A stretch of 64,000 nt of DNA from [Clostridium] celerecrescens 18A (GTDB lineage Bacteria; Bacillota; Clostridia; Lachnospirales; Lachnospiraceae), in the NCBI RefSeq assembly GCF_002797975.1, contig NZ_PGET01000001.1, positions 868,001 through 932,000 of the forward strand. The letters are read 5' to 3'. Positions within the stretch are counted from its first letter, which is position 1, and each line of letters begins with the position of its first letter. Shown piece by piece: positions 1 through 8,634 of this stretch. The notes under the pieces are model-generated. The model saw nothing but the letters and a program-made list of their open reading frames with translations. It was not told the origin of the DNA and searched no databases. The position numbers and the translations under genes were made by a program.

Positions 1-1
1 G

Positions 2-808
2 GAAGATGCAGGACTTACCTTAAGTGCAGCGGAACATTTTGAGTCCTTAACCGGACGGGGGATAGAAGCGAAGATAGACGGAGAAGATATCCTTGCCGGG
101 AACCGGAAGCTGATGACGGAACGAAGCATTTCCTTAACAGGAATGGAAGAAGCTTCAGACCAGCTGGCCGGGGAAGGAAAAACACCGATGTATGTAGCCA
201 TTAACGGCAAGCTGGCAGGTATTGTAGCCGTTGCGGACGTTGTAAAGGAATCCAGCAGGGCTGCCATTGAAAGCCTGCATAAGATGGGCATAGAAGTAGC
301 CATGATTACCGGTGACAATAAGAGAACTGCAGAGGCGATTGCAAAGCAGGTAGGAATTGACCGGGTACTGTCCGAGGTTCTTCCTCAGGATAAATCCGAT
401 GAAGTCAGGAAGCTGCAGGCCGAAGGCCGCAAGGTAGCCATGGTAGGTGACGGAATCAACGACGCTCCGGCTCTTGCCCAGGCGGATATCGGTATCGCAA
501 TCGGTTCCGGTACAGACGTAGCCATGGAATCCGCTGACATCGTTCTCATGCGTTCCGATTTAATGGATGTGCCCACAGCCATCAACTTAAGCAAGCAGAC
601 CATCCGAAATATCAAGCAAAACCTTTTCTGGGCCTTCGGTTATAATGTGATTGGAATCCCAATTGCTGCAGGGCTTTTACATCTGCTCTTTAACGGGCCG
701 CTTCTTAATCCGATTTTTGCGGCAGCAGCCATGAGCTTAAGCTCAGTTTCCGTGCTGACGAACGCATTGCGGCTGAAACGATTCAAACCAACCACAGGAA
801 CGAGGTGA
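2..808 (+). CDS. copA: Copper-exporting P1B-type ATPase, C-terminal part (5' truncated by window edge)
   Basis: The frame is open from base 2, so the gene begins outside the window; about 268 C-terminal residues are visible. They cover the end of the nucleotide-binding domain, the hinge motif GDGINDAP and the last two membrane helices. The penultimate helix has a YN pair ([11 protein letters not shown]) and the last helix has a Met followed by SS ([12 protein letters not shown]). These are the Cu(I)-binding signatures of P1B-1 ATPases, so copper export is favoured over zinc or cadmium. A linked copZ at 1561 supports this. The gene ends 7 nt before the next start, implying one operon. The N-terminal metal-binding domain and the CPC motif cannot be seen here. 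Confidence 0.93.
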   Translation, partial: EDAGLTLSAAEHFESLTGRGIEAKIDGEDILAGNRKLMTERSISLTGMEEASDQLAGEGKTPMYVAINGKLAGIVAVADVVKESSRAAIESLHKMGIEVAMITGDNKRTAEAIAKQVGIDRVLSEVLPQDKSDEVRKLQAEGRKVAMVGDGINDAPALAQADIGIAIGSGTDVAMESADIVLMRSDLMDVPTAINLSKQTIRNIKQNLFWAFGYNVIGIPIAAGLLHLLFNGPLLNPIFAAAAMSLSSVSVLTNALRLKRFKPTTGTR

Positions 809-815
809 ACCGGAT

Positions 816-1538
816 ATGAACAAAAATGGAAAATTAATTGCAGCGGTGGGAGCAGCCGCAGTATTGGTGGCGGTGATCATTGCAGCGGTTATACAGACAG
901 CGGGGGGAAATCTGGATGTAGTCGGAAAACAATCAGCCGGATCCTTTGAAACAATTTTAAATACGGTCCCCGATAATGTGAAAGCTGATGAAATCAATGG
1001 AGGCTGGTCCTTAACTGCCCCGGATGGCGGTGTACGCTTTATCTGGAGCGGAGATTACAGCCAGAGTCCACTTCATGACGTAATGCTGGAGCTTGAAGCA
1101 GCCCCATTTACCGATGCAGGGCTTGATACGGATAAGCTGCCGGATAATTACGCAGCCTATGATGGAATGCTGATGGTAGGAACAAAGCTTGGAACTGAAA
1201 AACCGGATTCCAAGGGTGAAGCAACTCCTCTTGCAGCCTATGAGCAGATCGTAAATAAGCACCGAAGCTTTATCAATTACCATATGGACATGGATCACTA
1301 CGGGGTAAAGCTTGGAGACGGCAATATGTTTGAATGGGCAAAGAATATGGAGACAAATACCGTAAAAAACCAAAATCAGGATAAGGACATTGTTTTTGTA
1401 TTAAATCCCGAACCTCTCATTGCAGCCGGTGTTGATCCGGAGAAAGTGGAAGGCTGGGTATATGCCCCGGTTTCAGTAATGGAAGGCGGAAAGACTTTAG
1501 AGGTTTATAAATTATTAAAACCCTTTAATTTAAAATAA
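816..1538 (+). CDS. Membrane-anchored protein of unknown function in copper operon
   Basis: A 240-residue protein I do not recognise. Residues 8-28 form a single hydrophobic helix preceded by MNKNGK, so it is probably a signal anchor with the rest outside the membrane. The exported part is acidic, has no cysteine and contains several Met and His residues (for example YHMDMDHYG near residue 155), which could bind copper but prove nothing. It lies between copA (7 nt upstream) and copZ (22 nt downstream) on the same strand, so a role in copper handling at the cell surface is inferred from context only. Confidence 0.8.
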   Translation: MNKNGKLIAAVGAAAVLVAVIIAAVIQTAGGNLDVVGKQSAGSFETILNTVPDNVKADEINGGWSLTAPDGGVRFIWSGDYSQSPLHDVMLELEAAPFTDAGLDTDKLPDNYAAYDGMLMVGTKLGTEKPDSKGEATPLAAYEQIVNKHRSFINYHMDMDHYGVKLGDGNMFEWAKNMETNTVKNQNQDKDIVFVLNPEPLIAAGVDPEKVEGWVYAPVSVMEGGKTLEVYKLLKPFNLK

Positions 1539-1560
1539 AAATATAACGGAGGTAACTCAA

Positions 1561-1767
1561 ATGGCAAAATCAGTTATAAATGTAGATGGAATGGCATGTG
1601 AACACTGTGTAAAGGCAATCACTAATGCAGTTGGTGCTTTATCTGGCGTATCCGGTGTATCGGTGGATCTGGCAGCAAAAACCGTAACCGTGGATCATGA
1701 CCCGGATCAGGCATCTGTAGATAAGATCAAAGCTGAGATTGAAGATCAGGGCTATGATATCATTTAA
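1561..1767 (+). CDS. copZ: Copper chaperone, heavy-metal-associated domain
   Basis: This 68-residue protein is a single HMA ferredoxin-like domain with the metal-binding motif GMACEHC at residues 10-16. It matches CopZ in length and layout, including the conserved C-terminal DQGYD. CopZ binds cytosolic Cu(I) and passes it to the CopA ATPase. A GGAGG ribosome site lies just upstream. It is the last gene of the copper operon and is followed by a hairpin at 1784. No CsoR or CopY repressor gene lies in the visible part of the operon. Confidence 0.93.
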   Translation: MAKSVINVDGMACEHCVKAITNAVGALSGVSGVSVDLAAKTVTVDHDPDQASVDKIKAEIEDQGYDII

Positions 1768-1783
1768 TAACAAGTAGAGAGGA

Positions 1784-1820
1784 CGGGAACCGCCATTTGA
1801 GCGGTTCCCGCCTTTCGCGT
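1784..1820 (+). terminator. Intrinsic terminator after copZ
   Basis: A perfect 10-bp inverted repeat (1784-1793 with 1801-1810, 7-nt loop, GC-rich) starts 16 nt after the copZ stop and is followed by a modest T-rich run. It separates the copper operon from the two-component system. Confidence 0.75.
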
Positions 1821-1849
1821 TTTAATTTCTGACAGATAGAGGTGCTAGA

Positions 1850-2557
1850 ATGCTTAAAAGCAGAAAAAATGTGTTGGTCGTGGATGATGAACCTAAAATA
1901 CTGGAGGTCGTCTGTCTGCTTTTGGAAAGCAAGGGGTTCCGCACTTTCCCTGCCGAAAACGGCAGGAAGGCCCTGGAGATATTTGATTCGGAAAATATTT
2001 CTCTTGTTATTCTGGATCTTATGATGCCGGATATCTCAGGAGAAGAGGTGTGCATTGCTATCCGTAAAAAATCCCGGGTTCCCATCATCATGCTGACTGC
2101 CAAGGTGGATGAAATCGATATAGTGGACGGGTTTGGCCTTGGGGCGGATGATTATGTTACTAAGCCCTTTGGTTTGAAAGAACTGTATGCCAGAGTTGAA
2201 GCTGTTCTCCGCAGGACAGAAAGCGACCTGGTGCCCCTTGTTAAAAGGAATTCCTGGAGAAACGGAGATCTGATCATTGATTTTGAGAAGAATGAAGTTC
2301 GTAAAAAGGGAATCAGCCTGACCCTGACGCCCAGTGAATTGAAAATCCTTTCGGTGCTTATCAAATACCCTGGGAAGGTCTTTACCAGAGAGGAACTGAT
2401 CGAGGCGGCTCTGGACAAGGGCTTTGCCGGATATGACCGAGCGATTGACAGCCACATTAAAAACATAAGGAAAAAGGTTGAGGATGATCCTAAAAATCCG
2501 GTGTATGTGCGGACGATCCCGGGACTTGGATATAAATTCGGAGGAGATGGAGATTGA
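1850..2557 (+). CDS. OmpR/PhoB-family response regulator
   Basis: The 235-residue protein has a receiver domain (residues 8-120) with the acidic pair DD at 12-13, phosphoacceptor D56 in ILDLMMPD and the conserved Lys in VTKPFG. A C-terminal winged-helix DNA-binding domain follows, ending with the typical VRTIPGLGYKF. It pairs with the histidine kinase at 2554: their genes overlap by 4 nt (TTGA). The start ATG at 1850 has an AGGTG ribosome site. The signal is unknown; nearness to the copper operon suggests, but does not show, envelope or metal stress. Confidence 0.93.
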   Translation: MLKSRKNVLVVDDEPKILEVVCLLLESKGFRTFPAENGRKALEIFDSENISLVILDLMMPDISGEEVCIAIRKKSRVPIIMLTAKVDEIDIVDGFGLGADDYVTKPFGLKELYARVEAVLRRTESDLVPLVKRNSWRNGDLIIDFEKNEVRKKGISLTLTPSELKILSVLIKYPGKVFTREELIEAALDKGFAGYDRAIDSHIKNIRKKVEDDPKNPVYVRTIPGLGYKFGGDGD

Positions 2558-3936
2558 AGAGCTTAAGAAAACAGTTGTCTCTTTCAATTTTGCTGACGCT
2601 TTTGATCACCATTGGGCTGATTGGCCTTCTTTCCAACTGGTTTATAAACCGGGAGTTTGAGAAGTATATCACTGAGCTGGGACGGGAGCGCCGGGAAAAT
2701 ATTGTAGATGATTTAAGCAGGCAATACGATAGTTTTAAACGGAACTGGAAGCTTGATTATGTCCATGCCATCGGCATGAATGCCTTGTATGACGGGTATA
2801 TTTTGAAGCTGTATGACGCAGGAGGAAACATGGTATGGGATGCGGAAAACCATGATATGAGCCTATGCGGACAGATTATGAATGAGATATCAGCTCGTAT
2901 GGAAGAGAGGGGCGCCGAGGGCGGCTTTGTAGACAACACCTATGCGATTGATCAGAATGGGAAAAAGGTGGGAGCCGTCTCTATTAAGTATTACGGTCCG
3001 TTCTTTATGAACGAGGCTGATTTTAATTTTATCAATGTCATGAATACAGTTCTTCTTATCATAGGAATTCTATCCAGCGCCTGCTCGGTGGTAGTCGGGT
3101 ATCTCCTTGCCCGCAGAATATCCCGTCCAGTTACAAAAACGGCTTATATTGCCAAACAAATATCAAAGGGCAATTATGATATCCGGTTTGAGCCAGGTAC
3201 AAGGATACGGGAGCTTGATGATCTTGCAGACGCAATCAATCATCTCTCCGATGCCCTTAAAACACAGGAAGGACTGCGCAAACAGATGACCGCGGATGTG
3301 GCTCACGAACTGCGGACACCACTGACAGCCTTGAGTTCCCATTTGGAAGCCATGATCGAAGGCTTATGGGACGCAACGCCTGAACGGCTGAAAAGCTGCC
3401 ATGAGGAGGTAATGCGTCTTGGAACACTGGTTGAGGATCTGGGGCAGCTGGCGAAGATCGAGGGTGAAAACCTGGTCTTAAATAAATCCCGGATCGATTT
3501 GCTGGAAATTGTACAAACGGTGTCCGATACGATGAAGGGAGAAATCAGCAAGAAGAATTTGTCCCTTACCATAGAGGGATGTCCGGTCTTTGCCGAAGCG
3601 GATAAAAACAGATACAGCCAGGTTGTGGCCAATCTGCTTTCCAATGCCGTCAAATATACGCCAGAGGGCGGAGCTATAGGGATTAAAGTATATGAAACGG
3701 ACCGGTGGGGGATTGTTAAGGTTAAGGATACGGGAATTGGGATTCCTGAAGCGGAATTGCCGTTAATCTTTGAACGCTTTTACAGAACCGATAAATCCAG
3801 GAACCGGAAATCCGGAGGTGCCGGAATCGGCCTTGCTATTGTGAAATCCATTGTTGCCGCCCATAATGGGACTGTGACGGTGGAGAGCGTTAAGGAGCAG
3901 GGAAGCTTTTTTACGGTAAGCATTCCCAAGAAGTGA
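2554..3936 (+). CDS. Membrane sensor histidine kinase (BaeS-like)
   Basis: The gene starts with TTG, overlapping the regulator's stop, with GGAGATGG upstream. The 460-residue protein has an N-terminal helix (about 8-30), an extracytoplasmic sensor of roughly 130 residues and a second helix (about 165-187). A HAMP linker follows, then a HisKA domain with the phospho-acceptor His251 in VAHELRTPL, and a HATPase domain with N, G1 (DTGIGIP) and G2 (GGAGIGLAIVKSI) boxes. It should autophosphorylate and pass phosphate to the regulator at 1850. Ligand unknown. Confidence 0.93.
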   Translation: MKSLRKQLSLSILLTLLITIGLIGLLSNWFINREFEKYITELGRERRENIVDDLSRQYDSFKRNWKLDYVHAIGMNALYDGYILKLYDAGGNMVWDAENHDMSLCGQIMNEISARMEERGAEGGFVDNTYAIDQNGKKVGAVSIKYYGPFFMNEADFNFINVMNTVLLIIGILSSACSVVVGYLLARRISRPVTKTAYIAKQISKGNYDIRFEPGTRIRELDDLADAINHLSDALKTQEGLRKQMTADVAHELRTPLTALSSHLEAMIEGLWDATPERLKSCHEEVMRLGTLVEDLGQLAKIEGENLVLNKSRIDLLEIVQTVSDTMKGEISKKNLSLTIEGCPVFAEADKNRYSQVVANLLSNAVKYTPEGGAIGIKVYETDRWGIVKVKDTGIGIPEAELPLIFERFYRTDKSRNRKSGGAGIGLAIVKSIVAAHNGTVTVESVKEQGSFFTVSIPKK

Positions 3937-3989
3937 AACCAATTATGAGAGATCATATTGATAAGTTTTGGACAGTTAGGGAAACGTTA

Positions 3990-4019
3990 TTGATTTATTC
4001 ATGTGATTTGGTTTATACT
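3990..4019 (+). promoter_or_regulatory. Sigma-A promoter of pta
   Basis: TTGATT (3990-3995) and TATACT (4014-4019) are spaced by 18 bp and lie about 25-30 nt before the ribosome site of pta. Confidence 0.65.
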
Positions 4020-4059
4020 TGATATAGTAAGTATTATTTAACCAGAGGAGGAAATGAAT

Positions 4060-5031
4060 ATGTTCGAAAATATGGTTGCCGCATTGAAAGTTCAAAAAAG
4101 AAAAATCGTATTTACCGAAGGCACTGATCCAAGAATCCTGGAAGCAGCCAGCCGCCTTTACAAAGAAGGTGTTCTTACGCCTGTCCTTCTTGGCAATCCT
4201 GGTAAAATAGACGCAGCTGCCAAAGAATTTGGCTGGTCCGTCGATTGCATTGAAAAAATAGATCCGCTTAATTATGAAGGATTTGAAGAAATGGTAGCCG
4301 AAATGGTAGAATTGAGAAAAGGTAAGATGGATGAAGCAGCCTGCCGGGCCGCACTTGAAAAATCCAATTATTTCGGAACCATGTTGGTCAAAATGGGAAA
4401 AGCAGACTGCTTGTTAGGCGGAGCCACCTATTCGACTGCTGATACGGTAAGACCGGCTTTGCAGCTGATAAAAGCCAGGCCAGGCAGTAAAAATGTATCC
4501 AGCTGCTTTATTCTATACCGGCAGACAGAAAGCGGCAATGAAATGTATGCGATGGCAGATTGCGCCATTAATGTTGATCCCGACGAAAACGAGTTGGTGG
4601 AAATTGCTTTGGAGACAGCCAGAACGGCCAGTACTTTCTCTATTAATCCCAGTGTTGCACTGCTTTCTTACAGTACCCTTGGTTCCGGTAAAGGCGAATC
4701 CGTTGATAAAATGCGCAATGCGGCTGAGAAATTGAAGGCCATGGATTTAGACTTTCCGGTAGATGGTGAGCTGCAGTTTGATGCTGCTTTTTCTCCCACA
4801 GTAGCGAAGGTAAAGGCGCCGGACTCTCATGTAGCCGGGCATGCCAACACATTTATTTTCCCGGATATCGATGCCGGCAATATCGGCTATAAAATTGCAC
4901 AGCGCCTAGGAGGTTTTGAAGCTTTCGGTCCCATTCTGCAGGGTCTCAATGCTCCGATCAACGATCTCTCAAGAGGATGCAATGCTGATGAGGTCTATAA
5001 AATGTCAATTATAACAGCGGCTTTGATATAA
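4060..5031 (+). CDS. pta: Phosphate acetyltransferase
   Basis: The 323-residue protein is a full-length short-form Pta (PTA_PTB family), beginning MFENMVAALKVQKRKIVFTE. It interconverts acetyl-CoA and acetyl phosphate, the ATP-yielding step of acetate fermentation when paired with acetate kinase. The start at 4060 is preferred to the in-frame ATG at 4054, because the AGAGGAGG at 4044-4051 is 8 nt from the former and only 2 nt from the latter. No ackA follows in this window, although the two genes are often adjacent in Firmicutes. A promoter lies directly upstream, so it seems to be monocistronic. Confidence 0.95.
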   Translation: MFENMVAALKVQKRKIVFTEGTDPRILEAASRLYKEGVLTPVLLGNPGKIDAAAKEFGWSVDCIEKIDPLNYEGFEEMVAEMVELRKGKMDEAACRAALEKSNYFGTMLVKMGKADCLLGGATYSTADTVRPALQLIKARPGSKNVSSCFILYRQTESGNEMYAMADCAINVDPDENELVEIALETARTASTFSINPSVALLSYSTLGSGKGESVDKMRNAAEKLKAMDLDFPVDGELQFDAAFSPTVAKVKAPDSHVAGHANTFIFPDIDAGNIGYKIAQRLGGFEAFGPILQGLNAPINDLSRGCNADEVYKMSIITAALI

Positions 5032-5060
5032 GCCTGCTATAAAATGTAGAGATATCTTGA

Positions 5061-5105
5061 ATCGCTAAAAGCATCAGAATAGAATATTTTGACGCTTTTG
5101 GCGAT
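5061..5105 (+). terminator. Possible terminator hairpin after pta
   Basis: A 12-bp stem with one G-T wobble (5061-5072 with 5094-5105) and a 21-nt loop lies 30 nt past the pta stop. No good T-tract follows, so termination is only probable. Confidence 0.45.
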
Positions 5106-5281
5106 TTATAAGTTGAAAAAATATTACCTGCTAAAACTGGAGATACCTATGACGATGCACATCGCCCCGGATACCGAGGTGGCACGAATAATCAACTCAT
5201 AGCCCCAATACTATTATATAGATCATGATATATATATCCGGACTACAGGAAGCACCAGCGTGGAATGAACAGGAGGATCTT

Positions 5282-5701
5282 GTGTTAAAAAAAGTCATAT
5301 ATGTGTGTATTGGAATCGCTGCCATGGCCTTGGGAACTATGGGAACGGTGGTGCCTGGCCTGCCTGCCACTCCGTTCTTCCTGGTAGCCTTGCTTTGTTT
5401 TACAAAAGGTTCTGAAAAACTCAATTGCTGGTTCAGAGGCACAGGCCTGTATGCAAAATATGTGAAAAGTTATGAATACGACCGGTCAATGACAAGAAAG
5501 CAGAAGCTTACCATTCAGGCAGCCGCAGGATTGATGATGCTTATCTCCTTTATTATGATCGGAAATCTTGCTATACGTATGCTTCTTATCGTAGCCTTTA
5601 TTCTGCATAATTATGTTTTTATCTTTGTGATTAAAACGCGTCAGGCAGGCAGAATGGAAATGACTATAAAGGGAGAGGTTGATGACAAATATGAATTATG
5701 A
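5282..5701 (+). CDS. DUF454 (YbaN-like) small membrane protein
   Basis: A GTG start at 5282 is chosen because AGGAGG at 5271-5276 lies 5 nt upstream; an earlier in-frame ATG at 5225 has no ribosome site. The 139-residue product has the DUF454 opening with GTVVPGLPATPFFLVAL and a second hydrophobic region near residues 80-115, giving about three membrane helices. The family is widespread but its function is unknown. The 3' end overlaps the next gene by about 20 nt, so the two are probably translationally coupled. Confidence 0.85.
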   Translation: MLKKVIYVCIGIAAMALGTMGTVVPGLPATPFFLVALLCFTKGSEKLNCWFRGTGLYAKYVKSYEYDRSMTRKQKLTIQAAAGLMMLISFIMIGNLAIRMLLIVAFILHNYVFIFVIKTRQAGRMEMTIKGEVDDKYEL

Positions 5702-5981
5702 TGGAATTCTTATCGGTATCGGATCGTTTCTTATTATCGGATTATTACATCCGGTTGTTATCAAGGGAGAATATTACTTTAGCAGCAGAATCTGGCCGCT
5801 TTTTCTGATCGGGGGAATCTTGTGTATCGGCTTCTCTCTTGCATGCGCTAAGGTAGTATCATCCGCACTTTTGGCAGTTTTGGGCTTCTCGCTTTTATGG
5901 AGTATAAAGGAGCTTAAAGAACAGAAAGAAAGGGTGGAAAAAGGCTGGTTTCCCAGAAATCCAAAAAGAAAATGGCAATGA
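5682..5981 (+). CDS. DUF4491 family small membrane protein
   Basis: About 99 residues with three hydrophobic helices, then a basic tail ending with EKGWFPRNPKRK, which I recognise as the DUF4491 signature. Function unknown. ATG codons at 5682 and 5691 are both possible: GGGAGAGG at 5671-5678 is 3 nt from the first and 12 nt from the second, and family members usually begin like the second (MNYDGILIG). It overlaps the DUF454 gene and is followed directly by a bidirectional terminator. Confidence 0.8.
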   Translation: MTNMNYDGILIGIGSFLIIGLLHPVVIKGEYYFSSRIWPLFLIGGILCIGFSLACAKVVSSALLAVLGFSLLWSIKELKEQKERVEKGWFPRNPKRKWQ

Positions 5982-5984
5982 CAA

Positions 5985-6015
5985 ACAAAAAACGATCCAT
6001 AAAGGATCGCTTTTT
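5985..6015. terminator. Bidirectional terminator between convergent genes
   Basis: Stem CGATCC/GGATCG (5993-5998 with 6004-6009, loop of 5) is flanked by an A-run on the left and CTTTTT on the right. It can therefore end both the plus-strand DUF4491 gene and the minus-strand repeat protein gene. Confidence 0.8.
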
Positions 6016-6035
6016 GAATTGCGGAGAAATCGCCG

Positions 6036-6680
6036 TCAGGTACAAGAAAACATATCGATTCGGTTTAGTGATATTCCGGTATATGACCAACCAAATCTTC
6101 GGTCCCAACGGAACCCTACGACGGTATTTGCCCAGATCTGAACTGGGAAAAACCAAAACTCCAATCCGTTGCTTAACCATACATAAGTAAATCGTCCAAT
6201 GCAATTTCTCATGGACCCAGGATTGACAAATCTGACTCCAGGGCTTGGAGGACCAGGCCTTCTGGGAACGCCGGATGGTGGTGGTCCCATAGGTACCGGA
6301 CCGCCGCCTCCTGGTGGCCTGCCAGTAGGTGGAGATGGTGGTCTGCCAGTAGGTGGAGATGGTGGTCTGCCAGTAGGTGGAGACGGCGGTCTGCCAGTAG
6401 GCGGAGACGGCGGTCTGCCAGTAGGCGGAGATGGTGGTCTGCCAGTAGGTGGAGACGGTGGTCTGCCAGTAGGCGGAGACGGTGGTCTGCCAGTAGGTGG
6501 AGACGGAGGCCTGCCGGTAGGCGGAGACGGCGGTCTGCCAGTAGGCGGAGACGGCGGTCTGCCAGTAGGCGGAGATGGCGGTCTGCCAGTAGGTGGAGAT
6601 GGCGGTCTATTAGTAGGTGGAGCCTGAGGTCTATCAATAGGCGAGGTTGGCGATCTATCGGTAGGTGGGAATGGGGGCAT
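6036..6680 (-). CDS. Proline-rich 8-residue-repeat protein with conserved aromatic C-terminal domain
   Basis: The minus frame is chosen over the glycine-rich plus frame because AAAGGAAG lies just upstream of its ATG at 6680 and its C-terminus looks like a real domain. The 214-residue product has 12 exact copies of PPSPPTGR plus degenerate ones (about residues 10-120), a Gly/Pro linker, then about 65 residues rich in Trp, Phe, Tyr and Arg ([20 protein letters not shown] and onward). I recall similar Pro-rich proteins with this terminal domain in clostridia, but their role is unknown. There is no signal peptide. A spore-coat or surface structural role is a guess. Confidence 0.75.
   Translation of the reverse strand: MPPFPPTDRSPTSPIDRPQAPPTNRPPSPPTGRPPSPPTGRPPSPPTGRPPSPPTGRPPSPPTGRPPSPPTGRPPSPPTGRPPSPPTGRPPSPPTGRPPSPPTGRPPSPPTGRPPSPPTGRPPGGGGPVPMGPPPSGVPRRPGPPSPGVRFVNPGSMRNCIGRFTYVWLSNGLEFWFFPVQIWANTVVGFRWDRRFGWSYTGISLNRIDMFSCT
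6319..6618. repeat. 24-bp tandem repeat array inside the proline-rich gene
   Basis: Thirteen units of 24 bp (12 good, the last degenerate) encode PPSPPTGR on the minus strand. Units differ mostly at silent third positions, consistent with selection on the peptide. Copy number is likely to vary between strains. Confidence 0.9.
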
Positions 6681-6874
6681 ATTTTTTCTTCCTTTCCGGA
6701 TGTTGATATTAACATTATATGAGATACAGGAAAAGGAATTGCCATGAACCGTAAGGAAAATAAGGATTACGCCAAATCGGATATAGGTATAGACTGTTCT
6801 TATTTTAATACATGGTTAATAACTTAAGAGTCAGTCATATTGATAATTTAAATACAGGCATTGTGCTAATCATC

Positions 6875-7549
6875 TTACTTTACGATTCCCCCATGAAAAT
6901 AACACTCATATACCTGTAAATTCTTATAATATATTTCTTCATATCCCTGATACCATTTGAAATCTCCGCACACCTTGCAATTATAAAAATAATCATTCTC
7001 TTGATAGAAGTCAGGACCGCGGTAGGGTTTATCCCGGGGTACGGCCAATAAAGCTGCCTTTAAAAAATCACTGTTAAAATTACTGCTTGTTACCCGACCG
7101 GAGTAATTCATTGCATAGATAGGTATGCTGTTTTTCCACACAGCCTCTTCTCCGGAAAAACACTCGCCGCCGATATACGTGTCTAAATACAAGAAGGCAC
7201 CTTCCTCATATCGTAAATCATGGGAGTTTGGCCTTGAAGAGACACATTCCCTGCCTTTCCCAGCATAAGTATTACATTTTGCCTTAATAAGAAAATCAAT
7301 TAATTCATTACTGTCGCAGGAATCCTGCTTGACGATGGAAGTAATGCAGGAATCATTATCTTTTACTAAATGGTCAATCGTAATTTTAAAGAATTCTGAT
7401 ATACTGATGAGATTGGAAATATCAGGATATGCTTGGCCGCTTTCCCATTTTGTTATGGCTTGGCGGGATACGGATACTTTTTCAGCTAGTTCCTCCTGTG
7501 TTAAGCATTTGCTTTTTCTTAGAAGCTGTAATTTTTCTGGAAAAATCAT
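6875..7549 (-). CDS. XRE-family regulator with DUF5680 domain
   Basis: The 224-residue protein begins with a helix-turn-helix (residues 5-60, LTQEELAEKVSVSRQAITKW). The C-terminal half (about 80-215) is a DUF5680-type domain with GGECFSGEEAVW and a YYKNLQVYECYFHGG tail. The domain is common behind XRE domains in Firmicutes; its ligand is unknown. A GGAGG ribosome site precedes ATG 7549 on the minus strand. It stands alone, so its targets cannot be inferred. Confidence 0.85.
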   Translation of the reverse strand: MIFPEKLQLLRKSKCLTQEELAEKVSVSRQAITKWESGQAYPDISNLISISEFFKITIDHLVKDNDSCITSIVKQDSCDSNELIDFLIKAKCNTYAGKGRECVSSRPNSHDLRYEEGAFLYLDTYIGGECFSGEEAVWKNSIPIYAMNYSGRVTSSNFNSDFLKAALLAVPRDKPYRGPDFYQENDYFYNCKVCGDFKWYQGYEEIYYKNLQVYECYFHGGIVK

Positions 7550-7905
7550 AGAAATCCACCTCCGTGTTTTTTACTATCTTACCATATTTGAATCGTACTT
7601 TTGTAGTCCCTGCTGGTTGCTTTTTTGCTACTTTTACTTGCTTATTGCATTTAATAAGTGCCGTTGACATTTTCGGATAATGTGAGCACTTTATGGACAG
7701 ATGAAGTTTTTAGGTGAAAAGAATTATACTCTGTAATTCATTATTGAAATCGTTTAAGGATATACCTATTCATGTTATGACTTACTTTTCATGAATAAAT
7801 AAGCTGAAATTAGATATGCATTCAGTAACAAATATTGATAGTTCGTAGATTAGGTGGTAGTATATTCTTGATACTTATTTTATTGATCATATGGGGGAGA
7901 TTGTA
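7550..7905. other. Intergenic region between the XRE gene and a gene remnant
   Basis: This stretch is AT-rich and holds the upstream region of the minus-strand XRE gene and, at its right end, a plus-strand promoter at 7835. A 62-codon minus-strand open frame at 7482-7670 overlaps the XRE start and does not look like protein. Nothing else is seen. Confidence 0.5.
7835..7863 (+). promoter_or_regulatory. Sigma-A promoter with TTGATAGTT motif
   Basis: TTGATA (7835-7840), 17-bp spacer, TAGTAT (7858-7863), about 40 nt before the remnant gene at 7906. The same TTGATAGTT core recurs at 60137 and 63918. Confidence 0.5.
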
Positions 7906-8055
7906 ATGAAGCTTGAAAAGATGGAAGAATTTTTTGATAGTCGACTAGACGGTTATGAGGACCATGAGCTATTTCCGTTACTGACAGAGGGAATGGAGAG
8001 TATTATTGGGCTGACTTTGCATTATCCTTACATAAATCTCTGGGATACTCTATAG
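7906..8055 (+). pseudogene. N-terminal remnant of a SAM-dependent methyltransferase
   Basis: A 49-codon frame with a GGGGGAG ribosome site starts MKLEKMEEFFDSRLDGYEDH. That resembles the N-terminus of small class I methyltransferases of clostridia, which normally exceed 200 residues. The frame then stops with no SAM-binding motif. It looks like a truncated gene that kept its promoter and start. Family assignment rests on about 25 residues and is tentative. Confidence 0.5.
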
Positions 8056-8056
8056 A

Positions 8057-8089
8057 GGACTGCTGACCTAATATCATATCCGGCAGCCC
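8057..8089. terminator. Hairpin between convergent remnants
   Basis: A 9-bp imperfect stem (8057-8065 with 8081-8089, one mismatch and one wobble) between the methyltransferase remnant and the minus-strand acetyltransferase. No clear T-tract. Confidence 0.3.
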
Positions 8090-8104
8090 TCCCCTTATGT
8101 TATA

Positions 8105-8476
8105 CTATAATTTGCATAACATCATCAGTAGATCCCGATACGTCCCATCCTTTAATTTTTCAGCATTTTCAATTGTCCCGCATATCTTAAACCCATGTTG
8201 TTCATAGACATGGACTGTTCTTTTATTATCTGCAACGACCTGAAGTTCAACCTGTTCATATCCTAGCTTTTTCGCATAATCGAGGCAGCATTTAGTTAGC
8301 ATATGACCTATTCCCAGATCCCAGTAATCTTTTAACACTGCAATTCCATAACCAGCTCTGTGTCTTGTTTTCATATTTTCCCTCATGCAATAAATAGTCC
8401 CATTAGCAACCAGTTTATTGTCAATATACCGTGGTTCGTTAATTCTGCAGCAGCTAAGCCTTTCTGGCATATGCAA
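8105..8476 (-). pseudogene. N-terminally truncated GNAT acetyltransferase
   Basis: The 123-codon frame contains the acetyl-CoA-binding half of a GNAT fold (AGYGIAVLKDYWDLGIGHML, then LQVVADNKRTVHVYEQHGFK) and a typical C-terminus. The first 45 or so residues of the fold are missing. In-frame stops lie immediately upstream of the TTG/ATG candidates (8476, 8470) and no ribosome site is visible. I read it as a 5'-truncated gene; a short functional protein cannot be excluded. Confidence 0.55.
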
Positions 8477-8493
8477 TCATCATATTGAATAAT

Positions 8494-8522
8494 TTGACTA
8501 TTTTTTTCAGTATTGTTATAAT
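8494..8522 (+). promoter_or_regulatory. Strong sigma-A promoter of the prenyltransferase gene
   Basis: TTGACT (8494-8499), 17-bp spacer, TATAAT (8517-8522). It lies about 113 nt upstream of the gene at 8635, leaving a leader of about 100 nt. Confidence 0.75.
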
Positions 8523-8634
8523 ATTGACGAACACAATTTTATTTGTGATCAAAAGGATTCCGATACGGATATAATATGTTTCGTTTAGGAAGTCCCCATT
8601 AATACCATTTATTATTAGATGAAAGAGGATTGCA

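Noticed and set aside
6319..6618. Regular 24-bp repeats resembling a CRISPR array
   Set aside because: Units are directly tandem with no spacers and encode an in-frame octapeptide on the minus strand.
6199..6627. Plus-strand Gly-rich open frame (LPVGGDGG repeats)
   Set aside because: It is the mirror of the proline-rich minus gene, lacks a ribosome site and ends without a recognisable domain.
7482..7670. Minus-strand frame of 62 codons upstream of the XRE gene
   Set aside because: It overlaps the XRE start in another frame and shows no domain or ribosome site.
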